A DNA stretch of 56,536 nucleotides, from the NCBI GenBank assembly GCA_903923395.1, contig CAIXXM010000020.1, positions 1-56,536 of the forward strand. Reading direction: 5' to 3'. The position numbers and the translations under genes were made by a program. Below, piece by piece: positions 24,883 to 32,331 of the stretch (its first letter is position 1; every line of letters starts with the position of its first letter). The notes under the pieces were generated by a model that was not told the origin of the DNA, did no database searches, and worked only from the letters and a program-made list of their open reading frames with translations. This stretch comes from an uncultured Acidobacteriia bacterium. Its GTDB lineage: Bacteria; Acidobacteriota; Terriglobia; Bryobacterales; Bryobacteraceae.

Positions 24883-26925
24883 ATGACCGGTTTTGGGCGC
24901 AATGCGCTGTTGGCGAGCAGTTTTGCATTTCTTCTTGGTGCGGGCGAGGCTGTCGCCCAGACGCCAGCGCCGCCAAAAGCGGGCGACGTCAGGAGCGAGG
25001 CCTACTACAACTTTGCCATGGGCCATATGTACGGCGAACTGGCGAATGCGTACGGCAACCGCGGCGAGTACGTCAACAAGGCCATCGACTTCTACAAAGA
25101 GGCCATCAAGCTGGACCCGTCGTCGAGCTACGTCGCCGAGGAACTGAGCGAACTGTACGTCCAGGTCGGACAGTATCAGAAGGCCATATCGGAAGCCGAA
25201 GATCTGCTCAAGCAGAACCCCAATAACTTGAATGCGCGCCGCATTCTGGCCCGGATCTACAGCCGCATGATCGGTGGCCAGGGCGATACGCCGGGTGGCC
25301 GCGTCAATGTGGAGATGTTGAAGCAGGCGGTAGATCAGTACAAGAAGATCATTGAGGCCGACCCCAAGGATGAGGAGAGCCTCTCCATGCTGGCCCGGCT
25401 CTACCGTGCGTCGCAGGAAAAGGATCTGGCGGAACAGACCTACAAGAAGCTGCTGGCGCTGGACCCCTCCAGCGAAGATGCTCTCACCGGTTTGGCTGCG
25501 GTTTTCGCGGACCGCGGTGACCTGCCCGGGGCCATCCAGATGTTGAAGAAGGCCGTCGAGAAGGAACCGAATCCGCGTACCCTGGTGACGCTGGCCGAAT
25601 TCTATGAGCAACTGCGTGATTATTCGCACGCGGCCGATGCCCTGAAGCAGGCCATTCCGATGGCACAGGAGAACGAAGCGCTGTTGAAGGCGCTCGGGCG
25701 TGATCTGTTCGAAGCGGGCCGGGCCGATGAGGCGCTGGAAGTTTATACGGAATTGGCGAAGACCAACCCCAAGGAAGTGGAGTATCAGGTACGGCTGACG
25801 GAACTCTACACGCGGAAGAAGGAGTTCGCGCAAGCACGGGCTGCGCTGGCCCGCGCGAAGCAGTTGAGCGCTGCGCTGGAAGTTCGTGCGGAAGAAGCAG
25901 ACATTCTGGATGCGGAAGAGAAGACGCCTGAGGCGATCGCTTTCCTGCAGGGTCTGTTGAGTGAAACCAAGCGCGAAAATTATTCGGATCTGGAGCGGCA
26001 GATGCGCCTCGGGCTGCTGGAACGCACCGCCGAGATGCAGCGCAAGGCGAAGCGGACTACGGATGCCGTGGCGACCTTCAAACAGATTTCGGATCTGGAT
26101 GCAGCGCTGTCATCCCGTGTGGATTTGATGATCGTGGAAACGTACGCACAGGGCCGCGATTATAAGCAGGCCAAGTCGGTGTCCGATGCCGCGATCAAGA
26201 AGTTTCCCGCGGACCGCACTCTGCTGTTGCAGCATGCGGATGTACTGTCCGAACTCGGGCAGGTGGATGCGGCGGTGAAGGAGTTGAACGCGCTGCCGAA
26301 TGCGGCGAAAGACCGTGGCGTGCAGACGGCCATCGCCCAGTTCTATGAACGGGCCAAGCGTTACAACGACGAAAAGCGAATCCTGGACCAACTGGAAAGC
26401 CAGACCCAGAACGACGCGGATAAGACCCCGCTCGTTTTCATGCGCGGCGCGATGTATGAGCGGATGAAGAACTTCGATGAGGCCGAGAAGGAGTTCCGCA
26501 AGGTCCTGAATGCGGACCCGGAAAGTGCCCAGGCGCTGAACTATCTGGGTTACATGCTGGCTGACCGCGGCGTGCGGCTGGATGAAGCGCAGAAGATGAT
26601 TTCCAAAGCGGTGGAGATGGATCCCGAGAACGGGGCGTATCTGGACAGCCTCGGGTGGGTGTTCTTCAAGCAGGGCCAACTGGATAAGGCCGTGGAGAAT
26701 CTTCGCCACGCTCTGGACCGCGCTGGTGACGATCCTGCGATTCATGATCATCTGGGCGATACGTATGCCAAGCAGGGCAAGATGAAGGAAGCGATCGCGC
26801 AGTGGGAAGCGGCGGTGGCTGGTTATAAGAATGCGCGTCCGAGTGAGCGGGATCCGGAAGAGGTTTCGAAGGTCACGAAGAAGCTGGAGACGGCGCGGGT
26901 GAAGACGGCTGAAAAGGGCCGGTAA
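24883..26925 (+). CDS. Secreted tetratricopeptide-repeat protein
   Basis: A 680-residue protein with a signal peptide (RNALLASSFAFLLGAGEAVAQ) and about 14-16 TPR motifs filling the rest of the chain. Clear repeats include INKAIDFYKEAIKLDPSSSYVAEELSELYVQ-like sequence at the start, a block at SMLARLYRASQEKDLAEQTYKKLLALDPSSEDALTGLAAVF, and a C-terminal trio (FDEAEKEFRKVLNADPESAQALNYLGYMLADRG, LDEAQKMISKAVEMDPENGAYLDSLGWVFF, LDKAVENLRHALDRAGDDPAIHDHLGDTY). It is likely a periplasmic scaffold, of the general kind found in cell-envelope assembly and in outer-membrane lipoprotein biogenesis. The ATG at 24883 follows a purine-rich site (AGAGGAAGGA); the longer frame from 24484 runs over the divergent miaA. 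Confidence 0.88.
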   Translation: MTGFGRNALLASSFAFLLGAGEAVAQTPAPPKAGDVRSEAYYNFAMGHMYGELANAYGNRGEYVNKAIDFYKEAIKLDPSSSYVAEELSELYVQVGQYQKAISEAEDLLKQNPNNLNARRILARIYSRMIGGQGDTPGGRVNVEMLKQAVDQYKKIIEADPKDEESLSMLARLYRASQEKDLAEQTYKKLLALDPSSEDALTGLAAVFADRGDLPGAIQMLKKAVEKEPNPRTLVTLAEFYEQLRDYSHAADALKQAIPMAQENEALLKALGRDLFEAGRADEALEVYTELAKTNPKEVEYQVRLTELYTRKKEFAQARAALARAKQLSAALEVRAEEADILDAEEKTPEAIAFLQGLLSETKRENYSDLERQMRLGLLERTAEMQRKAKRTTDAVATFKQISDLDAALSSRVDLMIVETYAQGRDYKQAKSVSDAAIKKFPADRTLLLQHADVLSELGQVDAAVKELNALPNAAKDRGVQTAIAQFYERAKRYNDEKRILDQLESQTQNDADKTPLVFMRGAMYERMKNFDEAEKEFRKVLNADPESAQALNYLGYMLADRGVRLDEAQKMISKAVEMDPENGAYLDSLGWVFFKQGQLDKAVENLRHALDRAGDDPAIHDHLGDTYAKQGKMKEAIAQWEAAVAGYKNARPSERDPEEVSKVTKKLETARVKTAEKGR

Positions 26926-26956
26926 TTGCGTGAGGCGCGGCCTTGGGGGAAACGAA

Positions 26957-27226
26957 ATGCTGGAGCCATCAGTCCGATGGAGCATCAAGGTCTCGAAAGA
27001 AACCGATTTAGCTTTGCGCGCTTTCCTGGGTACCCGTGGTGCCGAAAAGAGCAGGTCCAAATTCATCGAGGACGCTGTCCGGCGACGTGTGTTGCAGTGT
27101 ACCGTGCAGGACATAAGAGCACGTAATTCCCAAGTCGATCCAGTTGAGATACAGCGCGTTGTAGACGAAGCTGTAAACGCCGTACGCGCTGAACGCCGGC
27201 ATAGCGAAGCATTGCAGAAGGCCTGA
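26957..27226 (+). CDS. Ribbon-helix-helix antitoxin
   Basis: An 89-residue protein with an N-terminal ribbon-helix-helix DNA-binding motif (VRWSIKVSKETDLALRAFLGTRGAEKSRSKFIEDAVRRRVL) and an acidic, helical C-terminal tail (EIQRVVDEAVNAVRAERRHSEAL) of the kind that neutralises toxins. It overlaps the following PIN-type reading frame by one base (TGATG), the standard antitoxin-toxin arrangement. The ATG at 26957 gives a compact domain; an upstream GTG at 26930 is possible. It would repress its own promoter in the 31-bp gap after the TPR gene. Its partner is broken, so it is an orphan here. Confidence 0.8.
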   Translation: MLEPSVRWSIKVSKETDLALRAFLGTRGAEKSRSKFIEDAVRRRVLQCTVQDIRARNSQVDPVEIQRVVDEAVNAVRAERRHSEALQKA

Positions 27227-27490
27227 TGCGGGTGGTCATCGACACCAACATTCTGGTTTCGGCACTCATTGCAGCAACTGGGCACTCCTGCCTTGATCAT
27301 TGATGCATGGCTGGACGGAGAATTCACGCTCCTCATCTGTTCCACTCAAATCGAGGAACTCGCGGCTACGTTGAAGAAGCCACGGGTCGCAGCAATGATT
27401 AAACCCTACAAGTCCGGTCGCCTTGCCCTCGGCCATCACAAAGGTACCAGAATAGTGTCCGCGAAAGAATTCAGCGGATTGCTTGCATAG
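27226..27490 (+). pseudogene. Broken PIN-domain toxin (VapC-like)
   Basis: The start (MRVVIDTNILVSALIAATG) is that of a PIN-domain endoribonuclease with its first catalytic Asp (D6) in place, but the frame hits a stop at 27301-27303. The correct continuation, LGTPALIIDAWLDGEFTLLICSTQIEELAATLKKPRVAAMIKPYKSGRL, lies in another frame from 27272, so a frameshift of one base has occurred near 27270-27285. In addition, the family's central part with the other acidic active-site residues (about 50 residues) is missing: KSGRL runs straight into the C-terminal LALGHHKGTRIVSAKEF. KSG-x-L also occurs just before LALGHHKGT in intact relatives, which suggests a deletion between short repeats. Inactive as a nuclease. 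Confidence 0.8.
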
Positions 27491-27500
27491 AGAGTGCACC

Positions 27501-28121
27501 ATGGGTTTGCTGGAGTTCTTGAAATCCCGTTGGTTCCCGCCTATTCTCGCACTTCTTGTTTCCCTGCTCCACCTGGCTCTCATCTGCTGGGGGTACTGGG
27601 CGGCTGTACATGGTGAGAAGCGCTTCGACCTTGCGCACTATATCCGGCAAGACCTGGCCCGCCCACTTTCCGAATCAAACGGTTTCTGCGCAGCTTGGAT
27701 ACAAGTTTCACCAGCGGAGTCGGCTGCCCTTGGACTCGATTTGCCTGCTTACCTCAGCACCTCCCTGGTGCTGTCCCTGGTAACGCGGGGACGCGCATGT
27801 TATTCCGACCTGGTGGCACCGCGCGGCCAGATCCTGACGTGGGTTTGGGTTCCATTCTTCTGGTACGGTGTGGGCAGTACTGTTCGCCGATGGGTACGGG
27901 GGCTGTGGCAGAATCCCAGCGTTGGAATCCGCAACCGCCTGCTCAATGGACTTGGATTCGTAACCATGCCAGCGGCGATAGTCACGCTTTTGATGGCAAT
28001 CTTCGGTTTGTTCTTCTCCCCTTCCTCGTCGTTTCGGCTGGCAGGTTTTTCGTTTTGGACTCTTTACATATACGCACTGTTCGCCGAACGCTCCAGGCAA
28101 TGGCCCTTTCGATCAATCTAA
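27501..28121 (+). CDS. Membrane protein of unknown function
   Basis: A 206-residue protein with a probable membrane helix near the N-terminus (FPPILALLVSLLHLALICWGYWAAV), a central 70-residue loop with two cysteines (FCAAW, RGRACYSDLV) that is probably periplasmic, a second helix pair (TWVWVPFFWYGVGSTVRRWV; LLNGLGFVTMPAAIVTLLMAIFGLFF) and a last helix. No known family recognised. It begins 10 bp after the broken toxin, and no other gene of the same operon follows. The start ATG at 27501 is preferred because the preceding six residues (MHRECT) contribute nothing. Confidence 0.6.
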   Translation: MGLLEFLKSRWFPPILALLVSLLHLALICWGYWAAVHGEKRFDLAHYIRQDLARPLSESNGFCAAWIQVSPAESAALGLDLPAYLSTSLVLSLVTRGRACYSDLVAPRGQILTWVWVPFFWYGVGSTVRRWVRGLWQNPSVGIRNRLLNGLGFVTMPAAIVTLLMAIFGLFFSPSSSFRLAGFSFWTLYIYALFAERSRQWPFRSI

Positions 28122-28279
28122 GGTGCCAAGCACCGCTTCACTCCTAAGTATTCGCCGGCAAAACGGACCTCGGGGCGGCGGCGAATGCTTGTTTGTGATG
28201 AGGCCGCCCCGGCCTTTGCCGGCTAGCTGGCGTGCCGAATTGAAACAGAATTTCCGCTGGTTCGCGGCACTGATGAAGT

Positions 28280-28849
28280 GTGTCGCAATATCTCCGGAAA
28301 CCACAACATCCCAGACTTCCCGAAGAGGCCTATTTCCTGACCTGGCGGCTTGCCGGATCTATGCCTATCTGCCGAATTGCGACAACTCCGGCCGATGTCC
28401 GTCCAAAGTTTGCTGCTATGGACCGGCTGCTGGATAGGCTTTCGACTGGTCCACGCTGGCTGGCGGGGGACGGGGTTGCCCAGGCGGTCATCGGGTGCCT
28501 CAAGCGGAGTGAACAGGCTGGATTCTGCGAATTGGGCGATTGGGTAATCATGCCGAATCACGTGCATTTGATCGTGCGGCCGCACGTCGAACTGCCGCGA
28601 TGGGTTTCCGGTTTGAAGCGCGAGAGTGCGGTCGAGGCGAATCGGGTATTGGATCGGATCGGAAGTTTCTGGGCGCACGGTTATCATGACCGGCTGATTC
28701 GGGACCGGGATGAGGAATTTCGGATCAGGCGGTATATAGATAACAACCCGGTGAAGGCGGGGTTGTGCAGTGATCCCGCGGATTGGCCCTACGGTTCGGC
28801 AAATGTGGTTCATGCGGGCACGCACGTCAGGATGACGTGCGAACGATAG
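28280..28849 (+). CDS. REP-associated tyrosine transposase (RAYT)
   Basis: A 189-residue single-domain Y1 HUH transposase of the TnpA-REP/RAYT family, enzymes related to IS200/IS605 transposases that nick and join REP hairpins and are thought to spread them. Seen: the family's opening PRLPEEAYFLTWRLAGSMP, the HUH pair H94-x-H96 in MPNHVHLIV, the catalytic tyrosine Y152 in RRYIDNNPVKAGL, and the typical DWPYGSA tail. It uses a GTG start (28280), in the right place for the family. The last nine codons (THVRMTCER) are written by the first REP palindrome itself. An array of the same palindrome follows immediately, the expected REPtron layout. Confidence 0.92.
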   Translation: MSQYLRKPQHPRLPEEAYFLTWRLAGSMPICRIATTPADVRPKFAAMDRLLDRLSTGPRWLAGDGVAQAVIGCLKRSEQAGFCELGDWVIMPNHVHLIVRPHVELPRWVSGLKRESAVEANRVLDRIGSFWAHGYHDRLIRDRDEEFRIRRYIDNNPVKAGLCSDPADWPYGSANVVHAGTHVRMTCER

Positions 28850-29613
28850 GCGACGGAGCAAGGGTTCATGCAGGGTTTCGGAATATAGGGGCACGCACGT
28901 CAGGATGACGTGCGAACGATAGGCGGAGGGGCAAAGGGGCGCATGCAGGGTTTCGGGGATAGAGGGGCGCGCAAGTCAGGATGACGTGTGAACGATAGGC
29001 GGAGGGGCAAAGGGGCTCATGCGGCGTTTCGGACGGGCGAACGATAGGCGGAAGAGAAGGAGCCTTGTTCGCCCGCCTTTCAGGCGGGCGTGTCGAAGGG
29101 AACTGGGGAGCGGCGGAGCAAGGGTGCATGCGGGATTTCGGGATATAGGGGCAAAGGGATTCAAGAGGGGTTTCGAGGATCCAGGGGCACGCACGTCAGG
29201 ATGACGTGCGAACGATAGGCGGAGGGGCAAAGGGGCTCATGCAGGGTTTCGGGGATATAGGGGCGCGCACGTCAGGATGACGTGCGAACGATAGGCGAAG
29301 GGGCAAAGGGGCTCATGCAGGGTTTCGGGATAGAGGGGCACGCACGTCAGGATGACGTGCGAACGATGGGCGACGGGGCAAGGGGGCTCATGCAGGGTTT
29401 CGGGATAGAGGGGCACGATAGGCGACGGAGCAAGGGCTCATGCGGCGTTTCGGGACATAGGGGCGCGCACGTCAGGATGACGTGCGAACGATGGGCGGAG
29501 GGGCAAAGGGGCTCATGCAGGGTTTCGGGGATAGAGGGGCAGGCATCGGCGAAGGCACAGGGGGCAAGCGACCGTTTCGGAATATGGACGCACGCACATC
29601 AGGATGACGTGCG
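28821..29613. repeat. Array of REP palindromes next to the RAYT gene
   Basis: Eight copies of a hairpin, stem CGCACGTCA / TGACGTGCG with a GGA loop: 28821-28841, 28894-28914, 28970-28990 (two changes), 29190-29210, 29266-29286, 29341-29361, 29466-29486 and 29593-29613 (one change). Each is followed by GAACGATAGGCG or close variants. All have the same orientation. They are embedded in a direct repeat of 73-76 bases with spacer text GGGGCAAAGGGGCTCATGCAGG..., and several units have lost the palindrome (around 29035 and 29414). A different palindrome, CGCCCGCCT-TTC-AGGCGGGCG, sits at 29070-29090. No real gene lies in 28850-29770; open frames here are the repeat read through. Confidence 0.92.
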
Positions 29614-29770
29614 AACAAAATCTTTTGCTAACCTGAGGTGGAAGGTGCTTGCGCAGGGTGCCTCCAGTCCGCGGAAAGGGCCGCGCCCACCTGCTGTTTT
29701 GAGGTCTTACGCCCATTGAAGACACTCTTTCGCCTGTCATGCGGACCAGGCTAACGAAGGAGACTGTCCA

Positions 29771-31204
29771 TTGAATCTCGAACAACAGAAGAAACAGGCG
29801 CGTGAGCTCTTGCGCGAACTCAGGGCTGGAAATACTGAAGCCATCGAAAGACTGCGGCGCTATCACCAGCGGTGGCTGCGTGCGGACACCCCCACCATCC
29901 GGCAACGGATTGCCCTGCATGATGCGCAGTTCGTCCTGGCACGCGAACAGGGCTTTGCGAGTTGGCCCAAACTCAAGGCCCATGCCGAACCGGCAGCGGA
30001 GTCCCGCCACACCAAGATCTTCGTCGCTGATCCCGCCTGGCTCAACGAACGCGCTCTCGGTCTTCTCCGCACGCGCTACTCTGCTGGACCTGCTGCCCTG
30101 GAACAGATCCGCGAATGGCATCCTGCGTTCTCTGACCGGAGCGATGCCGAAATCCTGCAAGCTCCGTTCACAGAAGCCGATGCCCGTTTGGTCTACGCCC
30201 GGGAACATGGCTTCGAAACCTGGGAAGACCTGACCCTCCGCGCGCAAGCATTGGCCGCCAACCCGGAGCAGGAACCGTTCCTAACCGCGTTTACCGAGCT
30301 GCAAAGTGGCGATCTGCCCCAGTTCGAAGCCCGCCTGCAGAGCAACTCCAGCCTGGGACAACAGCGCGGAACCAATGGCAATACGCTGCTCAACCTGGCG
30401 GTCAGTCTCGCGAAAGACAACACCGCCGCCGTCGAAATCCTGCTGCCGCTCTCTGATGTAAACGCCGCCAATGACCGGGGATGGACACCACTCCACGCCG
30501 CCGCGTATGGCAATAAATCCGAAATCGCCGCACTTCTTCTGGCCAGCGGGGCGGCCCTCGATGCCGAAGCGCACGGTGCCGGCGGCACACCTCTCATCGC
30601 CGCGCTCTTCTGGGGACATCGCGAGACGGCGGACCTTCTGGGGCAACACTCGACCTCTCCGCACAATCAACGCGCCGCCGCCGGACTCGGGCTCCCGGAC
30701 CTTGTGGAAACCTGCCTCCGCAACCCGGACCAGGCTGCTGCAGCGCGCGGCTTCTACCGGCCGCACAGCGGCTTTCCTGATTGGCAACCATCCAATGATC
30801 CGCAGGAAATTCTCGACGAAGCCCTCGTGTGGGCCTGCAAATCCAATCGGGTCGCGGTCCTCGATTTGCTTCGCAACGCGGGTGGCAACCTTGCATCCGA
30901 CCCTTACCGCGGCACGCCGCTCATCTGGGCCGCCGCCTGCAACAGTCTCGAAGCGGCGAATTGGCTGCTGGATCACGGTGCCGATATCGACCAAAAGGCG
31001 ACGTTCGGAGGGCTGACGCATGGGCAGGGGATCACGGCACTCAATATTGCCGCGCAAAGCGGTCATCTGCCGATGGTGCAACTGCTTGTGGAACGCGGCG
31101 CGGACCTTGCCGTCACCGATGATCTCTACAACGCCACGGCGCTGCGGGCGGCACGCCACTTCGGCCAAACCGCCATCGCGGATTACCTCGCTGCGCGCGC
31201 GTAG
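29771..31204 (+). CDS. Ankyrin-repeat protein
   Basis: A 477-residue cytoplasmic protein. The N-terminal half contains two copies of a helical module ending DAQFVLAREQGFASWPKLKAHA (about 57-78) and DARLVYAREHGFETWEDLTLRA (about 136-157). The C-terminal half has ankyrin repeats: GWTPLHAAAYGNKSEIAALLLASGAALDAE, GTPLIAALFWGHRETADLL, GTPLIWAAACNSLEAANWLLDHGADIDQK and GITALNIAAQSGHLPMVQLLVERGADLAVTD. A TTG start is used: the Shine-Dalgarno AAGGAG at 29757-29762 has ideal spacing to it. It probably mediates protein-protein contacts; partners unknown. Its end overlaps the convergent ROK gene by 22 bp. Confidence 0.85.
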   Translation: MNLEQQKKQARELLRELRAGNTEAIERLRRYHQRWLRADTPTIRQRIALHDAQFVLAREQGFASWPKLKAHAEPAAESRHTKIFVADPAWLNERALGLLRTRYSAGPAALEQIREWHPAFSDRSDAEILQAPFTEADARLVYAREHGFETWEDLTLRAQALAANPEQEPFLTAFTELQSGDLPQFEARLQSNSSLGQQRGTNGNTLLNLAVSLAKDNTAAVEILLPLSDVNAANDRGWTPLHAAAYGNKSEIAALLLASGAALDAEAHGAGGTPLIAALFWGHRETADLLGQHSTSPHNQRAAAGLGLPDLVETCLRNPDQAAAARGFYRPHSGFPDWQPSNDPQEILDEALVWACKSNRVAVLDLLRNAGGNLASDPYRGTPLIWAAACNSLEAANWLLDHGADIDQKATFGGLTHGQGITALNIAAQSGHLPMVQLLVERGADLAVTDDLYNATALRAARHFGQTAIADYLAARA

Positions 31205-32205
31205 TGCATCGCCTGGATCGCCGCGCCGCGTGAGCCTGCCGTATCTCCATTCGGCATGATCGCAATCGGGATGCCGGCCTGTTCGGCGCGCTGGCCGGGC
31301 ATCCCCGCGCGGATCTGGCTTACGAACCAATCGCGGAACTCCTGGCCGGTTTCGATGGCACCGCCGCCGACGATGAGCACATCGGGGTCAAAGGTGTTGA
31401 TCATCTGGTCAAAGAAGAGGCCGAGGGCCTGTGCCTGAACCCGGAAGACTTCGCGGCAAAGATGGTCGCCCGCTTCGGCCATGCCGCGCACTTTTTTCGC
31501 GGCCTGGCGGATGTCGCTGATGGCGTTGAGTTCGTGTTCGGGGTGCTTCGAGAGGAAGTACGGCAGGATGGTCTTCGAGATGGCGGTGAGGGAGCAGAGG
31601 CTTTCGAGGTCGCCGGTGCGGCCGCAGTTGCAGACGGGGTGGATGCCTTCGATGCCCGGGATGCTCTGGTAGGGGATCAGGACGTGACCGAGTTCGCCGC
31701 CGAAGCCGAGGCGACCTTTCACAACGACGTTTTCGACCACAACGCCGCCGCCGAGTCCGGTGCCGATGATGGCGGAGACGGAGGTCTTGTCGGTGGCGTT
31801 GCCGAAGAGGACGAAATGGCCCCAGAGGGCACCGGCATTGCCGTCATTGATGTAGGTGACCGGCTTGCCGAGTTTGATTTCGAGGTTGGCCCGGATGTCG
31901 AAACCGGCCCAATCGGGATGGACGAAGTTTGTGGAGCCCTTTGCCGAGAGTACACCGCCTGCGCTTGCCGGGCCAGGGGTATCGAGACCGGCGACTATGA
32001 CGTCATCGAGGGAAATCCCGGCCTTCGCCGCAGCCAGTTCGAGCCCATCGGCAATCTGCTGCAGACAAATATCCGGACCTTCGCGGGAGAGCGCCGGGTG
32101 TTCGAAAAGCTCCTCAATCAGGAAGCGGCTTTCCTGATCGAGAAAGGTGTAGTTAATGGCGGTGCCGCCGAGGTCAATGCCGGCAGTCAGACTGTTGGGG
32201 TGCAC
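31183..32205 (-). CDS. ROK family sugar kinase
   Basis: A 340-residue ROK-family protein, probably glucokinase or another hexose kinase that phosphorylates sugar with ATP. Motifs: N-terminal phosphate loop GIDLGGTAINYTF, INDGNAGALWG with the catalytic Asp, GTGLGGGVVV, FGGELGH, the zinc cluster CNCGRTGDLESLCS, and the adenosine motif DVLIVGGGAI. There is no helix-turn-helix, so it is a kinase rather than a ROK repressor. A GTG start at 32205 begins just before the motif. Its neighbour upstream is a divergent cytochrome-type gene with a 37-bp palindrome in the gap; the 3' end overlaps the ankyrin gene convergently. Confidence 0.9.
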   Translation of the reverse strand: MHPNSLTAGIDLGGTAINYTFLDQESRFLIEELFEHPALSREGPDICLQQIADGLELAAAKAGISLDDVIVAGLDTPGPASAGGVLSAKGSTNFVHPDWAGFDIRANLEIKLGKPVTYINDGNAGALWGHFVLFGNATDKTSVSAIIGTGLGGGVVVENVVVKGRLGFGGELGHVLIPYQSIPGIEGIHPVCNCGRTGDLESLCSLTAISKTILPYFLSKHPEHELNAISDIRQAAKKVRGMAEAGDHLCREVFRVQAQALGLFFDQMINTFDPDVLIVGGGAIETGQEFRDWFVSQIRAGMPGQRAEQAGIPIAIMPNGDTAGSRGAAIQAMHYARAAR

Positions 32206-32259
32206 CAGCCCAGCGTATTGGATTCGGCGAGGGATCTCAAGCGGACCAACCTAAGAAAA

Positions 32260-32296
32260 CCCTAAAGAATCGGTGCCTGGCACCGATTCTTTAGGG
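32260..32296. repeat. 37-base perfect palindrome, copy 1
   Basis: 18-bp perfect stem with a one-base centre (T); inner arm TAAAGAATCGGTGCC. It sits between divergent genes, so it is not a terminator for either. The same element recurs at 46075-46111. Confidence 0.85.
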
Positions 32297-32331
32297 AATA
32301 TTGAGGCGGTGGAACTGATAAGATTTTGGGG

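Noticed and set aside
28122-28134. Third copy of the 37-base palindrome
   Set aside because: Only a 5-bp stem matches (GGTGC/GCACC); outer arm missing, so chance is likely.
28113-28304. 63-codon minus-strand frame before the RAYT gene
   Set aside because: No ribosome site, low complexity, overlaps the RAYT start; no support.
28821-29613. CRISPR array or tandem tRNA-like genes
   Set aside because: Short hairpin with constant flanks and repeated spacers identifies REP elements next to a RAYT gene.
29282-29719. 145-codon plus-strand frame and several minus-strand frames in the REP array
   Set aside because: They translate the direct repeat itself, giving repeated GLMQGFGIEGH-like text, and have no start site or family match.
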